Source of the DNA: Cladorrhinum sp. PSN259
Taxonomy: Eukaryota > Ascomycota > Sordariomycetes > Sordariales > Podosporaceae
Direction: 5' to 3'
DNA: 64,000 nucleotides
Assembly (NCBI GenBank): GCA_033725935.1
Contig: MU867069.1
Span: 496,001-560,000 of the forward strand
Every line of letters begins with the position of its first letter. Within the stretch, counting starts at the first letter, position 1. The translations under genes and the position numbers were made by a program. Below the pieces are notes generated by a model. It searched no databases. It was not told the DNA's origin and was given only the letters and a program-made list of their open reading frames with translations. This document shows, piece by piece, positions 45,332-56,769 of this stretch.

Positions 45332-46753
45332 GTCAAGTGTAAGTGTTATTTTTGAACTTTGGAACATTGTGGGTTTTGACAATCGAGGCCGCGGAGTTTT
45401 GTGTTTTTGGAAATATGACCATCTAAACTACCTTTTATACCAAATGATATCATGCTGGCTTCTTGGTCATACCACTTCCACGCTCTTGCAAGTTGCTATT
45501 TCGTGAATTCGCAGCACGGCGATTCCCAACTTAAATCTTCCATTCCTGTTGCTTTCGCTCGAGCAAGAGGAATCGGTCGGAGTGCTTGTTTCTTGCTTCC
45601 GCATTTCGAGTGGTGAAGGATGCCTATCCATTCATCGGGGAATGCAGTTTGTTTCTTCCCTTAGATTCGTTAAACCAACTGTTCAACCAAGCCCAACTAC
45701 GACCTTAGCCACCCGAACCGCCCCTCAACGATATCTCTGATAGACGACCCATCAGTCACCATGTCGAGCCCACACGACCCGTAGAAGTTCCATGAATAAT
45801 CGAGGTCTGTTTTCTTCTCTTCCTCTTGATCCCGCAGCAAAACATCTGGCTCTTCCATTGAACATTTTTTACAGGCGCTCTAGAACCGGAACAAGTTCCA
45901 CGCATGCTTCATCGGGCAGTCATGGCAGATTCATTCGCACGTGATGCTCGCTCGAGTTCTGTTAGGCGATGAGTAGGAACTACGACCGGCCCATTGTTGA
46001 AGAGTACGAACAAAAAGGGATCTAATCTTCAAGGAGGGAAAGCATGAGCAGTTTCGGCCGAGCCTTGCACAACAGTTGACGAGGTCGGTCATGTTTGTTT
46101 GGGAGGTGGTTACTGCTCATAACCTCATCTTGTTGGCCGTGTGATTCAATGGGTTCATCATTTTCAGAATGCTCCTGGGATCGTTCTTGGGCTTTTTTGT
46201 TATTCCATTGGTATGTGGTTCCTGTGACGGCGCATGGCAGGGGTGGTACATGTAGTGTAAGGCGAGTTGGAAGTGGGGGAGGCTTGGACGCTTTGGAGTT
46301 GCACTGAGGGGGACGGGAAGTTACTGTAAGACATCCCACTCGTAGGGCTGCAGAAGGGGGTTAGTTGTGTCTCACTCGGGTAGCAAGACGGGAGACCGTA
46401 ATGGCTGTCTTGATGGCACCCATTGTATTGCTTAATCCAGCCCTGATACGAGCATGCTTTTCTGGATGCTATTCCCGAGTTCTTGATGGCATTGTGAAAC
46501 CCCAGGTTTTTTTGTTGGTACCCGGTGTGTTGAGGACGTGGTGCTTACAAATAATGCATCTGACCGTCAGCCGGGCATAAATTCACCCCGCGACACCCCC
46601 CAACGGGTGCCGTTCAACTTCCTATCTCTCGTCAAGGGTCCTTATCGCGTATGTTCGTATAATTAGTTGTCAAGTTATCAGGAGCGATGACTGTCGGCAG
46701 TTGAGGCAAATCTGAACTGTCACTTTTCTCGCCACGAGTCAAACACTTTCAGG
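45332..46753. other. Intergenic
   Basis: About 1.4 kb. The 105-codon minus-strand frame at 46339-46022 starts with GTG and has low complexity, so it is not called. The remainder is the promoter of the regulator gene. Confidence 0.5.
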
Positions 46754-48761
46754 ATGAGTTCAAGTTCAAAGGTCCGCAGTTTCGTTGGCTGCTGGACATG
46801 CCGCTTGCGTCGCAAAAAGTGCGATGAAGGTCGGCCCGCCTGTCAAGGCTGTGCCGCCCTAGACATTGACTGCATATACAGCGACACCAAACCAGAATGG
46901 ATGGATGGCGGCGACAAGCAAAAAGAAAAAGGAGAATGGCTCAAGAGGGAGGTGAAGAGGCGGGCAAATCTTCGACGAGAACGACGGCACATGCAGGGCC
47001 TCGAAGTGAAGCTGGAATCTCTGGGGGTCGACGGTGACGAGGACGGTCAGGGAATCATCACAACCGCCCACCTAAGCGAACCGTCAGCACACACGCCTGA
47101 ATCATCAACAGACGCAACAGCGACGGCAGCCTTCTCGCCCGATGAGAGCAGCGCGGGAGAGTCGATAATGTCGTCGGCTGGTCATTATGTCGACTCCCCA
47201 GTCACTCAGCCTTCACCTGCCGCTGGGATTGATAGCAACATTGCTGGTCCTCCCGAGATTGCTGGGCCAGGGATCCCGCTCGAAGAGCGAGATGCACATT
47301 CGACAATGTTCTATCTGGATTATGTCTTTCCGTTCCTCTTTCCATTTTATCGACCGTCATTCTTGGACATGGGGAGAGGCTGGTTGCTGGTACTTCTCAC
47401 CAAGAACAAGGCCCTTTTCCACATCGCCATGACCATGTCGGGATACTTCTACGGCGTCATCCTCTCCAGTTCCCAGGAGACAATCGAGGATCATCGAACA
47501 TGCACGGGCCGCAACCTGGCCATTCTTCACAGCCAGCAGCAGATTGCTCTGCAATGTCTGCAGGACGAGATCCGTGAGGTGGTCAACAAGGGAGTAAAGG
47601 GGCATCTTGCCGAGGCTGGCAGGGTGATGGCAAGCATCGTTCAGCTCTTGACGTCTGAAGTGGCCGTCGCGAATTACGGGAACTGGACAATGCACCTGGA
47701 GGCCGCAACTGAGCTGTTCGACGAGATGATGAAGCACCACGGCACAACTGGCAATGGGCACTCATGCTTCATGATGCTTCTCTACCAGCTTGGTAGCACA
47801 CCTTTCAGCTGGACACCCAAATACCACCCGTGGGGTTCCGATCAAGCCATCTTGCGCTTCTTTACTGCTCAGCTTGTCCTGTTCGATACCATCGCAAGTG
47901 TGACTCTGGAACAAGCACCGCGTCTTCAACACTGGCACCAGCATTTACTATCTCACACTGTAGACGAAGAGACAATGAAGCACATGCCCAAGGGAGATAA
48001 GGAGCACACAATGCCTCACATTAACCTTGAAGAGTTTTGTGGCATCCAGAACTGGTGATTTATTTTCACTCCTTCCCCCTTGCCGAGAGTGAATACTGAC
48101 AGTGTTTGACAGGCTCATAACATCAATTGCCGAAATATCAACCCTCTCAAACTGGAAGAAGGAAATGAAAAAGTACGGTTCCTTGTCCATTTCGGAACTC
48201 GTCCGCCGAGCCCAAGTCATTGAACAGCACATACTTCATAATATTGCCTCGCTCGAACAAGAACCCCCACCACCGTCCCCATCTGCAGCCACTGCCACTG
48301 TAGGAGGCTGTCCACCCAAACCCTTCCAGCACCACGCTTCAAATACCCCTTCCTCCCAGGGTATACACTCGACCATCCTCAACACGCGAATATGGGCGCA
48401 GTCAACTTTGACCTATCTCAAAGTTGTCGTGTCTGGGTGGCAACCTGCCTCGCCCGAGATTATGTGCTCGGTCGCTACGACAATTGATCTCTTGCTGCGT
48501 CTGCCCAGTCCGGAGTGTCTGAGAACGGTCATATGGCCGTTTACGGTAGCGGGATGTCTCGTTACGAGTCCAGAGCAGGAGCAGGTATTGCGGGGGATGG
48601 TCACGGCCATGGGGCCCCTGCAGGCCCTGGGGACCGTGAGGGAGGGGATGGCTATTCTTGAGAACGCGTGGGCGAATAGGGGGCAGATTGATGAGTGCGG
48701 GGGAGAGTGGGATTTGGCGGTGTGGTTTAGGTGTTTGGGGCGGCCGGCTTTGTTGATATGA
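46754..48761 (+). CDS. Zn2Cys6 transcription factor
   Basis: Exons 46754-48054 and 48113-48761, in phase, about 649 residues. The zinc cluster is at 13-40 with C13, C16, C23, C30, C33 and C40 (CWTCRLRRKKC...CQGC...C). A basic linker and short coiled coil (about 60-100) follow, then an acidic Ser/Thr-rich region. A middle-homology domain of the Fungal_trans_2 type begins about 180 (YLDYVFPFLFPFYRPSFLD) and runs to the C-terminus. It would bind DNA in the nucleus, targets unknown. No biosynthetic cluster sits beside it, so a cluster-specific role is not suggested. Confidence 0.9.
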
Positions 48762-49075
48762 AGAAGATGATAATGGGAACATGAGTGACGGTAAATCTCA
48801 ATTTTTTTGGATACGACAAAGTTAAGCAGGTTATTTATTCCCGCAACAACAAAAAAAACAAAGTCCAGGTACGTCAATCTATTGTCATTCTTTTCATTCT
48901 TTTCTTCCTTCGTCGATCCACCTATCCTACATCTAGTCACCCCTTTTTTTACTCTCCCTCTCTCTCTCTCCGTTAAAAAAAAATAAACTAACAAAGTCCC
49001 AGACTTTTTTTATTCCTCCTCCTCGTCACACTCACACGAATGTATACACAATAACCAAAAAAATGCAACATTAAT
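48762..49075. other. Tail-to-tail intergenic region
   Basis: T-rich and CT-rich sequence with a short (CT)n run near 48958-48970, between the 3' ends of the regulator and the membrane-protein gene. Confidence 0.6.
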
Positions 49076-51071
49076 TTACACCAAATTATCGGGATCATAC
49101 TGTCCCCCCTTATTACCCATACCCGTACCCGTACCCGTACCCTGAGGAGGATTAGGTTTATTATAAATAAAACTAGCAAGCGGTCCCCACCACCCGCTCA
49201 CCGGCGCTTCGTCGTTCTCTGTATTTTCTGCTCGTTGTTTTTTCTGTTGTCTAGCGGACCGTCCAGTGGTGCTCTCTTGTTTTGCAGTTATTAGAGGTTT
49301 CGGAAGCATTGACTCGTGATTTTTTGGGGTTGGTGGCAGGGCCTTTGGAGTAGGCGGCAGGCCTTTTGTAACTCCGACTCGCGGATCTCGCCTCGGGCTC
49401 TGCCCAGACGAAGAAGACGAAGACGAAGAAGAAGAAGAAGTAGAAGAAGGCGTGCCAATAGGTGTATAAGTCGTTTTTGGTAGTAAAAGATTTACGTAAT
49501 CCTCTTTACCGGTAGTAGTAGTGGGAGTAAGAGGTACCTCGGAGAAAGACTCTTTGGTGCTGTGTTTGGGCGCCCTGTTCGAAGAAGAATAAAAAGAATA
49601 AAAAGATGATGCAGATTTAGAAGAAGCAGTCGAAGGCGAAGTCGAAAGCGCGATTGGAATCACGCCTGCCGTATCGCTGTCCCCCCCGTCCATCACAGAG
49701 TCAACCGTGTCTGCCCTCAGTCTTGATGCTGAAAGGGGAGTCTTGGCCGGCGAAGGGAGGAACCGAGGGAGTGTAGCGTCGAATGACGTCCCGCTGAAGC
49801 CTGTTGGGGACAGGAGAGGCCATTCTGAGAGTGTTGTTGTTGCTGCATCATCTTTACCTTTCTTCTTCCAACCGGGCGCCCCGAGTTCCTAACTGGGATT
49901 ATAAATTCCTCGCGGAGGTGTGTTGAGTCGAGGATCATCAAATAATCCCCTCTGTCGTGATCGAGGTCTGGTATTGTTGTTGTTGTTGCTTATCATGGCC
50001 ACACCGCTGCTTCTCCTGAAATTGCGCGAGCCCTGGTATACTTTTGCCTCTGTAGGCAGCTGGTTGAGATTACCGGCGGCGTAGTGCTCCGGCCCGGACC
50101 GCCGAGGCTTAAACTCCCTCAAGACAGCAGAACTAGGCGCGGGTGAGCCGAAACTCCACGAAGAGAAACCGTCCTCTTCCTTGCGCGACAGAAATGAATT
50201 CCTGCCAAAACTTCCCATGGGATGATTGTGTGGCTCACGTGGCTTTTTCTCGTCGTTGATTGGGTCCCCGAAGCTGTCCCATTGGGTCTTCGGGACCGGA
50301 ATGTTCCTGCTTTGTCTGTACTCCCGTCCAGGCGCAGCAGGAGCAGCAACAGCAGCAGCAGCCGGCTTTTGAGTAAAAAATTCATTGCCGGGCACGTTTG
50401 AAGGATCACTGGAAAAGCCATCCTTGAACTGATAAGCCTTCCAATTCCCGTTCTTCCTCTCCCGGAGGTGGATTATCTGCGCGGAGGCGGCGCTGATGAT
50501 GAACATGACTGCCACAATTATGAGCAGAATCCACACGGCAAAGATCTTTTGGCACGCCACACGTCCATTCCCGGGAAGGGTGATCTTCCCAAAGTCGGTG
50601 TTGGACGGCGCCGTGATGGTGAAGTTTGTCACCGTCTCGGGGACGGTGGCGCATTTGGCCTGTGTAATTGGCTGCGCGAGAATGACGGAGAGTGCAACAA
50701 AAGGAATGAGTAGAATTATGTCGATGCTGTAAGTGACTGCGTAGTGAACTAGACGGCGGGTGTAGCCGTTCCATGTTATGCCGGACCAGAGAAGGGCAGC
50801 GCTTGTCTTGTTTCATGGTAGATATTATGTTAGTTGTCTTTCTGTTGCTGAGTCCAGTGGAATGAGGGGGGGCACTTACCAGAACTATTAAAGCAATCAA
50901 CTCTCCCGGTATACCTCCTAATTTAGCTCTGAGGATACTGATGATGAAATGAACTATGAATCCTGCCAGGGCACACAGGGCCAGAATGACAAGGATTCTG
51001 GCAAAGAGAAAAGCAAAAGCAAACAACCCTCGCGGTCGGAGGGAAGAATTAGGGCGTGTATCATTCGCCAT
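49076..51071 (-). CDS. MARVEL-like four-helix membrane protein; frame continues past an in-frame TAG
   Basis: Exons 51071-50880 and 50806-49889 give 369 residues ending at TAG 49891-49889. The same frame then stays open for 270 more codons to 49076. Four membrane helices are clear: LFAFAFLFARILVILALCAL, ELIALIVLVTSAALLW (spanning the intron; the V at the junction comes from the unspliced reading), SIDIILLIPFVALSVILA and IFAVWILLIIVAVMFIISA. An extracellular loop lies between helices 3 and 4. The cytosolic tail is disordered, with Asn, Ser and Arg. The post-TAG part has the same texture (Ser/Thr/Pro, Lys, poly-Ser, Pro repeats) and no good start of its own except ATG 49693, well inside it. One gene with a nonsense change, programmed readthrough, or two genes are all possible; the first is simplest. 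Confidence 0.65.
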
Positions 51072-52470
51072 GTTGTCTTTTGATGTTTATTAGTAACCGG
51101 ACAAAAAACATAATGTGCTGATGTGATGGGTTGGGGACCTCACAAGACACTTGAGAACATTTGAGTAAAGAGAAGGACTACTCGAAGACACAAAAAGATC
51201 TCTCACAAACATTCGAGTAAATAAACGGGGGGGACAAATAAAGAAATACTACACCACCTGGGACATTGCAAATGACGTGGTAAAGGACAGAAGGCTCAAG
51301 ATGACTGAAAGGTGAGATTTACCAAACAGATTCCATTTCGTGTTGCTGATGAGACGGCCGGACCTGGAGGTCGACTACTCTGAGGCTTGTTGATCATACT
51401 ACCATACAAAAGTGAAAAAGTGAACAAAGAAAATATGGGACGGAGGTAAGTGGGCTGATGTGGTCTTCAATTCCAAGTCGAGATCCCAGAATACTTGGTG
51501 ATGGTGAATGATCGGCTGTTTGAGAGTCTTGGCGTATGACGGCCGCGGCCAGGTGTGATGCCAAGCAAAAGGGGCTAAAGTGATCAAGACCAGAGGTTGT
51601 GGCCGTTGTCTGGAGAATTGGACACTAAGCTTCACCACAAAAAACTCCATCTCGGAAGCCGGATATCTAAGGAGGCACAGACCAATTCAGTCTCTCCCAT
51701 TTTTGAACACTACAAACCCCGCGAACGCTCGACGGGGCTACAGAGATGTTGCCTAGCGTAGATGAATGATCGCCAGCGAAGATGTTGTGAACAGCTCCGA
51801 TCTTGCTGGCCAGAAGGAGGGTCAACGAGGCTGGGCCAGAAAAAGGGGCCCGAGCTGGCGAAAGATTTTGTGCGCCGAAACCGACCATTTTAACCAACAG
51901 CTGAAAATCCAGGCAAGAAGCTCAAATGCAAAACATAAAGAGTAAAACTGAGAAGAACAAAAAACAAATAAAGACAAAAACCGAAGTCGACATGGGATCT
52001 AAGTTCCCAAATCGTCACCTGCCGCCATGTAAACGCCGAGTTCCCGGGGCCGACGGTGTGGTCACCTGCTGTGGGACCAGACCCAAGACCAGACCTACAC
52101 GGCGGCATGTTGAAATGACAAGCCATACAGAACCGAAGACACAGCGAAACGAATATATTTCATAAAACTCTGGCTCTCCCACGTATCGGAAAGGAAAAGA
52201 AGAGCACCGAATGCAAAGCCGGCTCGTATTGACAGTACCACACTGATAATAAAAAAAGTGTTTTGTGCGCCCCGTGTACTCCTACAAGCAGTCTAAATAT
52301 CAGGATATAGAAAAACAAAAAGGAGAAAGAAGCAAACGCGAACAAATGTCATTAAGAGAGGCTGGCGTACTGCCCCTGTTGTCTGTTATCATCTCCTCAA
52401 GTAGAGATCCAACATGTTTAGAAACCAGCGGGAACTGTCTTGGAGTAAGAGGACATTTCGTTTCGAGGAT
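51072..52470. other. Intergenic
   Basis: About 1.4 kb of promoter and 3' flank between two minus-strand genes. Short open frames only. Confidence 0.5.
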
Positions 52471-54168
52471 TTAACCCAAGAGATCATCGAGGCCGTTTCC
52501 AAGAGGCTTGCTAGCACTCGAGGAGGTGCCGGAGGTTGCCGGAGCAGGCGCGCCCCAGATGCCGGCACTGCTCTTTTCCTTTGCTAGTTGGCCAATGGTA
52601 GGACCAGGACCCGAGGGCGTGCTCTTCTTGATTCCGACGCTAGCCTGAGACCACAAGGAGCCAAAGGCATCACCGCCAGCCGCCGGTTTGGCCGCAGCTG
52701 AACTGCCAGAAGGCTTACTGGCACCGAATGCGGATGGCGCAGCCGACTGCTGTGGAGCAGAGGTTGGCTGAATCGAAGAGAAGTAGTTGGGTGTCGAAGC
52801 TTGGAATCCCGCAGGCTTAGGGGCCTGAGTGGCTGCGGGGAGGGGAGTTGAGAAAGCCGAGAAGTTACCGGCAGGGGTGCCGCTCGAACTTGGCGGAGGA
52901 GAAATAGAAGACATGGCGACCATGCCGCTCAGGTTCGCTTGTTGAGGAGCAGAAACAGGCTTCGGGGCAGCAAACTGGGTGGCGGCAGTAGGTGCCGTAG
53001 CGAGAGGTGCGAAGGAGGACTGCGCTGGAGCAGGGGCTGCGGACTGGAAGTCGTCAAACTCGTCGTCATCATTCGCAGCGCTCGAGAGTGATGTCAATCC
53101 AGAACCAGCAGCCGGCGCGGGAGCGAGGGCAGGAGCGGGGGCCGAAGACGTCTCAGGCTCATCAAAAGAGAACAAGTCTACCTCTCCTGCCTTCTTCTTT
53201 GCTGGCTCGGTCGACTTCTTCACCCCTGCTCTCTCCGTCGTATCCCGTGCCACCCTCTTGGAGGCGCTTGCTGAGGAGGCCGGCTTATCCGCCTCGTCGA
53301 ACTCGTCGTACTCCTCAAACTGCTCTCCCCTCGCCTGTGTGTTTCCAAAGCTGTTGCCTCCTTCTCCTCCGAAACCACCACCGTCACCGTATACTCCACC
53401 GGAGAAGCCACCGTAAGTAGAGCTGCTACCACCACCGCCATAACTATCCGAGTTGCTTCCAAACCCGCCAAAGCGGCTGCTGCTGCCCATTCCGGATCCG
53501 CCCTGCACGCCGACAAACTTGCCCTTGATGGCGCGCGCCTTCTTGCGCTCAGTCCGGATGCGCTCGACATCACCAAGAAGCTCAGCAAGCTCCTTGGCAC
53601 GGTGTCGAACATTGACACCCTGGTCCTTTCCGTTTGGATCGATATAATGGAACTGGCGCAGCATCTTTAGGAGAGCAATGTGAGACCGGGCTTCGTCAAT
53701 GACGCGCTCGGAACCGTGCTTGATGAGATATTCGAGGAGCTGGAGGGCCTTGTAGATTTGGCGCCATTCTTCGGCGGACTTTTCGGTAAAGCGGCGGTAG
53801 ATCATGGGCATAATCTCGTTGAGGGTTTGGCTGTCGGGTCGACGTGGTTAGAGAATGGCACCTGGGGCAGCACGAGTGTCTGTACAATAGCAGTAACACA
53901 TACTAGTTGAAAGTACCATCTGCGATCTTCTGCATCTGAGTCGAGGATGCGCCCCAGGGTTCGTTGTTGGTTGCCTCGCGCACCATTGCCTCCATATCTG
54001 TGTAATTCATGACAGCTAAACAATAAGTCAGACACTTCAGTAGATTACGACAACGTGACAACATCGCGAGCTTTGCATTGGCATACCATTTTGGACCTTG
54101 CGCACACCGGCCTTGACGTCGTATAGTGTCAAGTTGGACACCGTCTGCCGCAAACTGTTGAGATCCAT
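52471..54168 (-). CDS. ENTH-domain clathrin adaptor, epsin / Ent3-like
   Basis: Exons 54168-54087, 54015-53904 and 53830-52471, all in phase, about 517 residues. The ENTH domain (about 1-155) begins MDLNSLRQTVSNLTLYDVK and contains VREATNNEPWGASSTQMQ, YQTLNEIMPMIYRRF, WRQIYKALQLLEYLIKHGSERV and VNVRHRAKELAELL. The long disordered tail is Gly/Ser-rich and then Ala/Pro-rich. It has acidic phenylalanine motifs (EEYDEFDEAD, DDEFDDFQSA) of the kind bound by the ear domains of AP-1 and GGA, and a terminal LDDLLG clathrin-box-like end. That points to an Ent3/epsinR role in vesicle traffic between the trans-Golgi network and endosomes rather than plasma-membrane epsin; no UIM is seen. Intact. Confidence 0.88.
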
Positions 54169-55557
54169 CGTGAATAATTGGTGGTCGCCAGTATCGTGAA
54201 GTCGCTTCGAGTTCCTCTGATAAAAAGGGGTTATGAAGTCGGAACGTGTAAAAGAATTGCTTATTTGTTGCGGTCTACACTAATGACAGTGGATGGCTTG
54301 GATGGGCATCAGCGACCGCTCGGCGGCGACACCTTGTGGTTCCGAACGCCAAGACCTATGCTTTTGAATTGTCTGGGCGGTCCGGCAGGGATGGCTGAAT
54401 GTGGAGTTGAATAAAAGATAATTGCAGCCTGAGGCAATAAGGCACTTAAAAGCATCGAAACGAAAGGTGGCCAGTGCGCAGAAACCCTTCAGCCAGTTCC
54501 AACCAATGCGGTCTGTGCAACGGAAAGCGAAAAGAAAAATTTGGGGCCATCTCCGTCTGCCAAAGAACCTGGAGTTCTGTGTCGCCGTCACCCTTCAGTT
54601 CGTCTTGTACTTTTTCTCTGTACTCTTAATCTGTTTCTGTACGATATAGGATCTTGATCCCCAAAGGTGCGTGTCCTTTTCTTTCGGTCTTCAATTCCTG
54701 TATTTCCTTTGTGTAGTCGACCACAAGTTGGAGCTCACTTTGTTTGCTTCCGTCTTTTTCATGGAGCTCGCTTCACTGCCCCTAAGCCGAGCTCCAACGC
54801 CGGGCCTCTCCTTCATCCAAGCTTCCACAAACCCAATTGATAGCAACAACAATTGTATTGTCTTCATTCTTCCTCTCTCTTCTGCCGCTTGCCTGTCCCC
54901 CCTCGGTCAGCACTTCCAGGTTGTCAGCCGGCAATACCGTCACTGGCAACAACGAGTGGGGTCATGTCCAGTCCGTAGGACGGCGGGGAGGTCGCTCCAA
55001 TTGGCGTCCAGCTCGGCCCGCATCTGTCTTTTCCCCCTCCTTCTTGCAGCTCACTGCATGGCCATCTGGGGGATGGGTTGGCAAAGTGGCGGAATGGATG
55101 ATGGATCGATTGATCCAAGGTGGATGGAGGGGGTCCTTCGTCCTTGGAACTTGTTGAAAAGCACGAAAGACCGATCCCCCGTGTTCTCCCCCCCCCTTCC
55201 CCCCCCTTTTTCTCCTGCAGACATCCGTCTGCTTGATTCCTGTTTCCCCAAACCATGCTTCAACCGGCCGTCCAGCCAACAACAGGCTAGACCAGACTTG
55301 GATGATTGAGTGACTGCACCATGCAGTTGCTACTTGCTAGCGAGTGCTGAGCGCACGGGGGCGTGGAGGGGCAATTCAGCAAGGTGTCGATTGTGCCCCA
55401 CCCGCCTTGGTTCGATGAGCTGCTAAAGCCCTCCATCCTCACGTGAAGGCTACGTACCTCTCCCCTGTGCCTGCCTCATCGCCCCCAGTTTTCCTCGGAG
55501 TGACCGTTTTGATTGGCCCAGAGGTAGCGCTAACCGCCCCTCCTCAGAACACGCAAA
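54169..55557. other. Divergent promoter region
   Basis: 1.39 kb between the ENTH gene and cyclophilin, CT-rich with several long open but non-ATG or patternless frames (for example 54671-55309). No gene called. Confidence 0.45.
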
Positions 55558-56124
55558 ATGTTTCGACCCCTCCTACCCCGCGGATACTCTGCTCTCCCTC
55601 GATCTTCCTCCCTCTTTCACAATCATCCCACCGCTCTATTCTCTTCGACCATTCCGTCGTCTTTGAAATCCACTCCCAGAATCATCTCTGCTAGACTCTT
55701 CTCATCAACCCGCTTCAACATGTCTCAGGTGTAAGTAGTCAATCCCCCAATTCGGCTTGATGTCATTTGAGCTCCCTTCCCTGTCGCGTCCCAGCTACTG
55801 ACACAGCTCCGTCCAACGCAGTTTCTTTGATGTTGAGTGGTTCGGTCCTGATGTCGACCAGGAAGGCAGACCCGTCGCCGGCTCTGAGAAGGGTAAGCGT
55901 TTAACATCCCACTTCCATTCAATTCATTTAGAACTCTTGCGCTAACCTCGCACCGTAGACAAATCGGGTCGCATCCTCTTCAAACTCTACGACGACGAGG
56001 TCCCCAAGACCACCCGCAACTTCCGTGAGCTCTGCACTGGCGAGAACGGCTTCGGCTACTCGGGCAGTTCTTTCCACCGTATCATCCCCGAGTTCATGCT
56101 ACAGGGTGGTGACTTCACCCGTGG

Positions 56125-56155
<31 letters not shown>

Positions 56156-56482
56156 GAGAAGTTCGCCGATGAGAACTTCACCATCAAGCACACCCGCCCC
56201 GGTCTCCTCTCCATGGCCAACGCCGGCCCCAACACGTAAGCTCTACTTCCTTATCACCTTTTGTTCCATAGCTGACATGTCTCTTTCAGCAACGGCTCTC
56301 AGTTCTTCATCACCACCGCCGTGACCTCTTGGCTTGACGGCCGTCACGTCGTTTTCGGCGAGGTCGCCGACGAAGAGTCCATGCAGTTCGTCAGGGAACT
56401 TGAGGCTACTGGCTCCAAATCCGGTGCCATCAAGTACCCAAAGAAGCCCACGATCGTTCAGTCCGGTGAGGTGAAGGTCTAA
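55558..56482 (+). CDS. Cyclophilin A-type peptidyl-prolyl isomerase, mitochondrial and cytosolic forms
   Basis: Exons 55558-55730, 55822-55892, 55959-56235 and 56290-56482, all in phase, about 237 residues from the first ATG. Residues 1-54 are a basic, Ser/Arg-rich presequence typical of mitochondrial import. A second in-frame ATG at 55720 (MSQVFFDVEW) starts the standard cytosolic cyclophilin, about 183 residues. Catalytic and cyclosporin-binding residues are present: FHRIIPEFMLQGGDF with the active Arg, GSQFFITTAVTSWLDGRHVVFGEV with the drug-contacting Trp. The two-start design matches the Neurospora crassa cyclophilin that gives mitochondrial and cytosolic enzymes from one gene. It catalyses proline cis/trans isomerisation and is the likely cyclosporin A receptor. 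Confidence 0.95.
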
Positions 56483-56769
56483 GCGCGTCCTGGAATGAAT
56501 GACTTGCAAGGGGAAAAGTATCGATGTCGTATCACATAGGGTTTCATTAGCAAGATCTTCGGATCGTGGAATCTGAACCAAAAAACAAAAAGCACAGGGT
56601 TTCTTTTTCCTTGATCCTCACCTGTTTGCATGTAGTAAGGTTATCAATGTTCTCCCTGCTTCGCCGCTCCAGCCCAGAATGATCAGAATGTTCCAGAACG
56701 CCATCAATTTCTCTATATAGATCCTGACGCAATTTGTAACTGATTTCATTGCTCCATCTCAATGTACTA
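56483..56769. other. Tail-to-tail intergenic region
   Basis: Short 3' flank between cyclophilin and the decayed transporter; nothing else seen. Confidence 0.6.

Noticed and set aside
46022..46339. 105-codon minus-strand frame
   Set aside because: Starts with GTG, low complexity, no splice partner or homologue recognised.
54671..55309. 212-codon plus-strand frame upstream of cyclophilin
   Set aside because: Starts with a non-ATG codon, CT-rich promoter-like composition, no domain.
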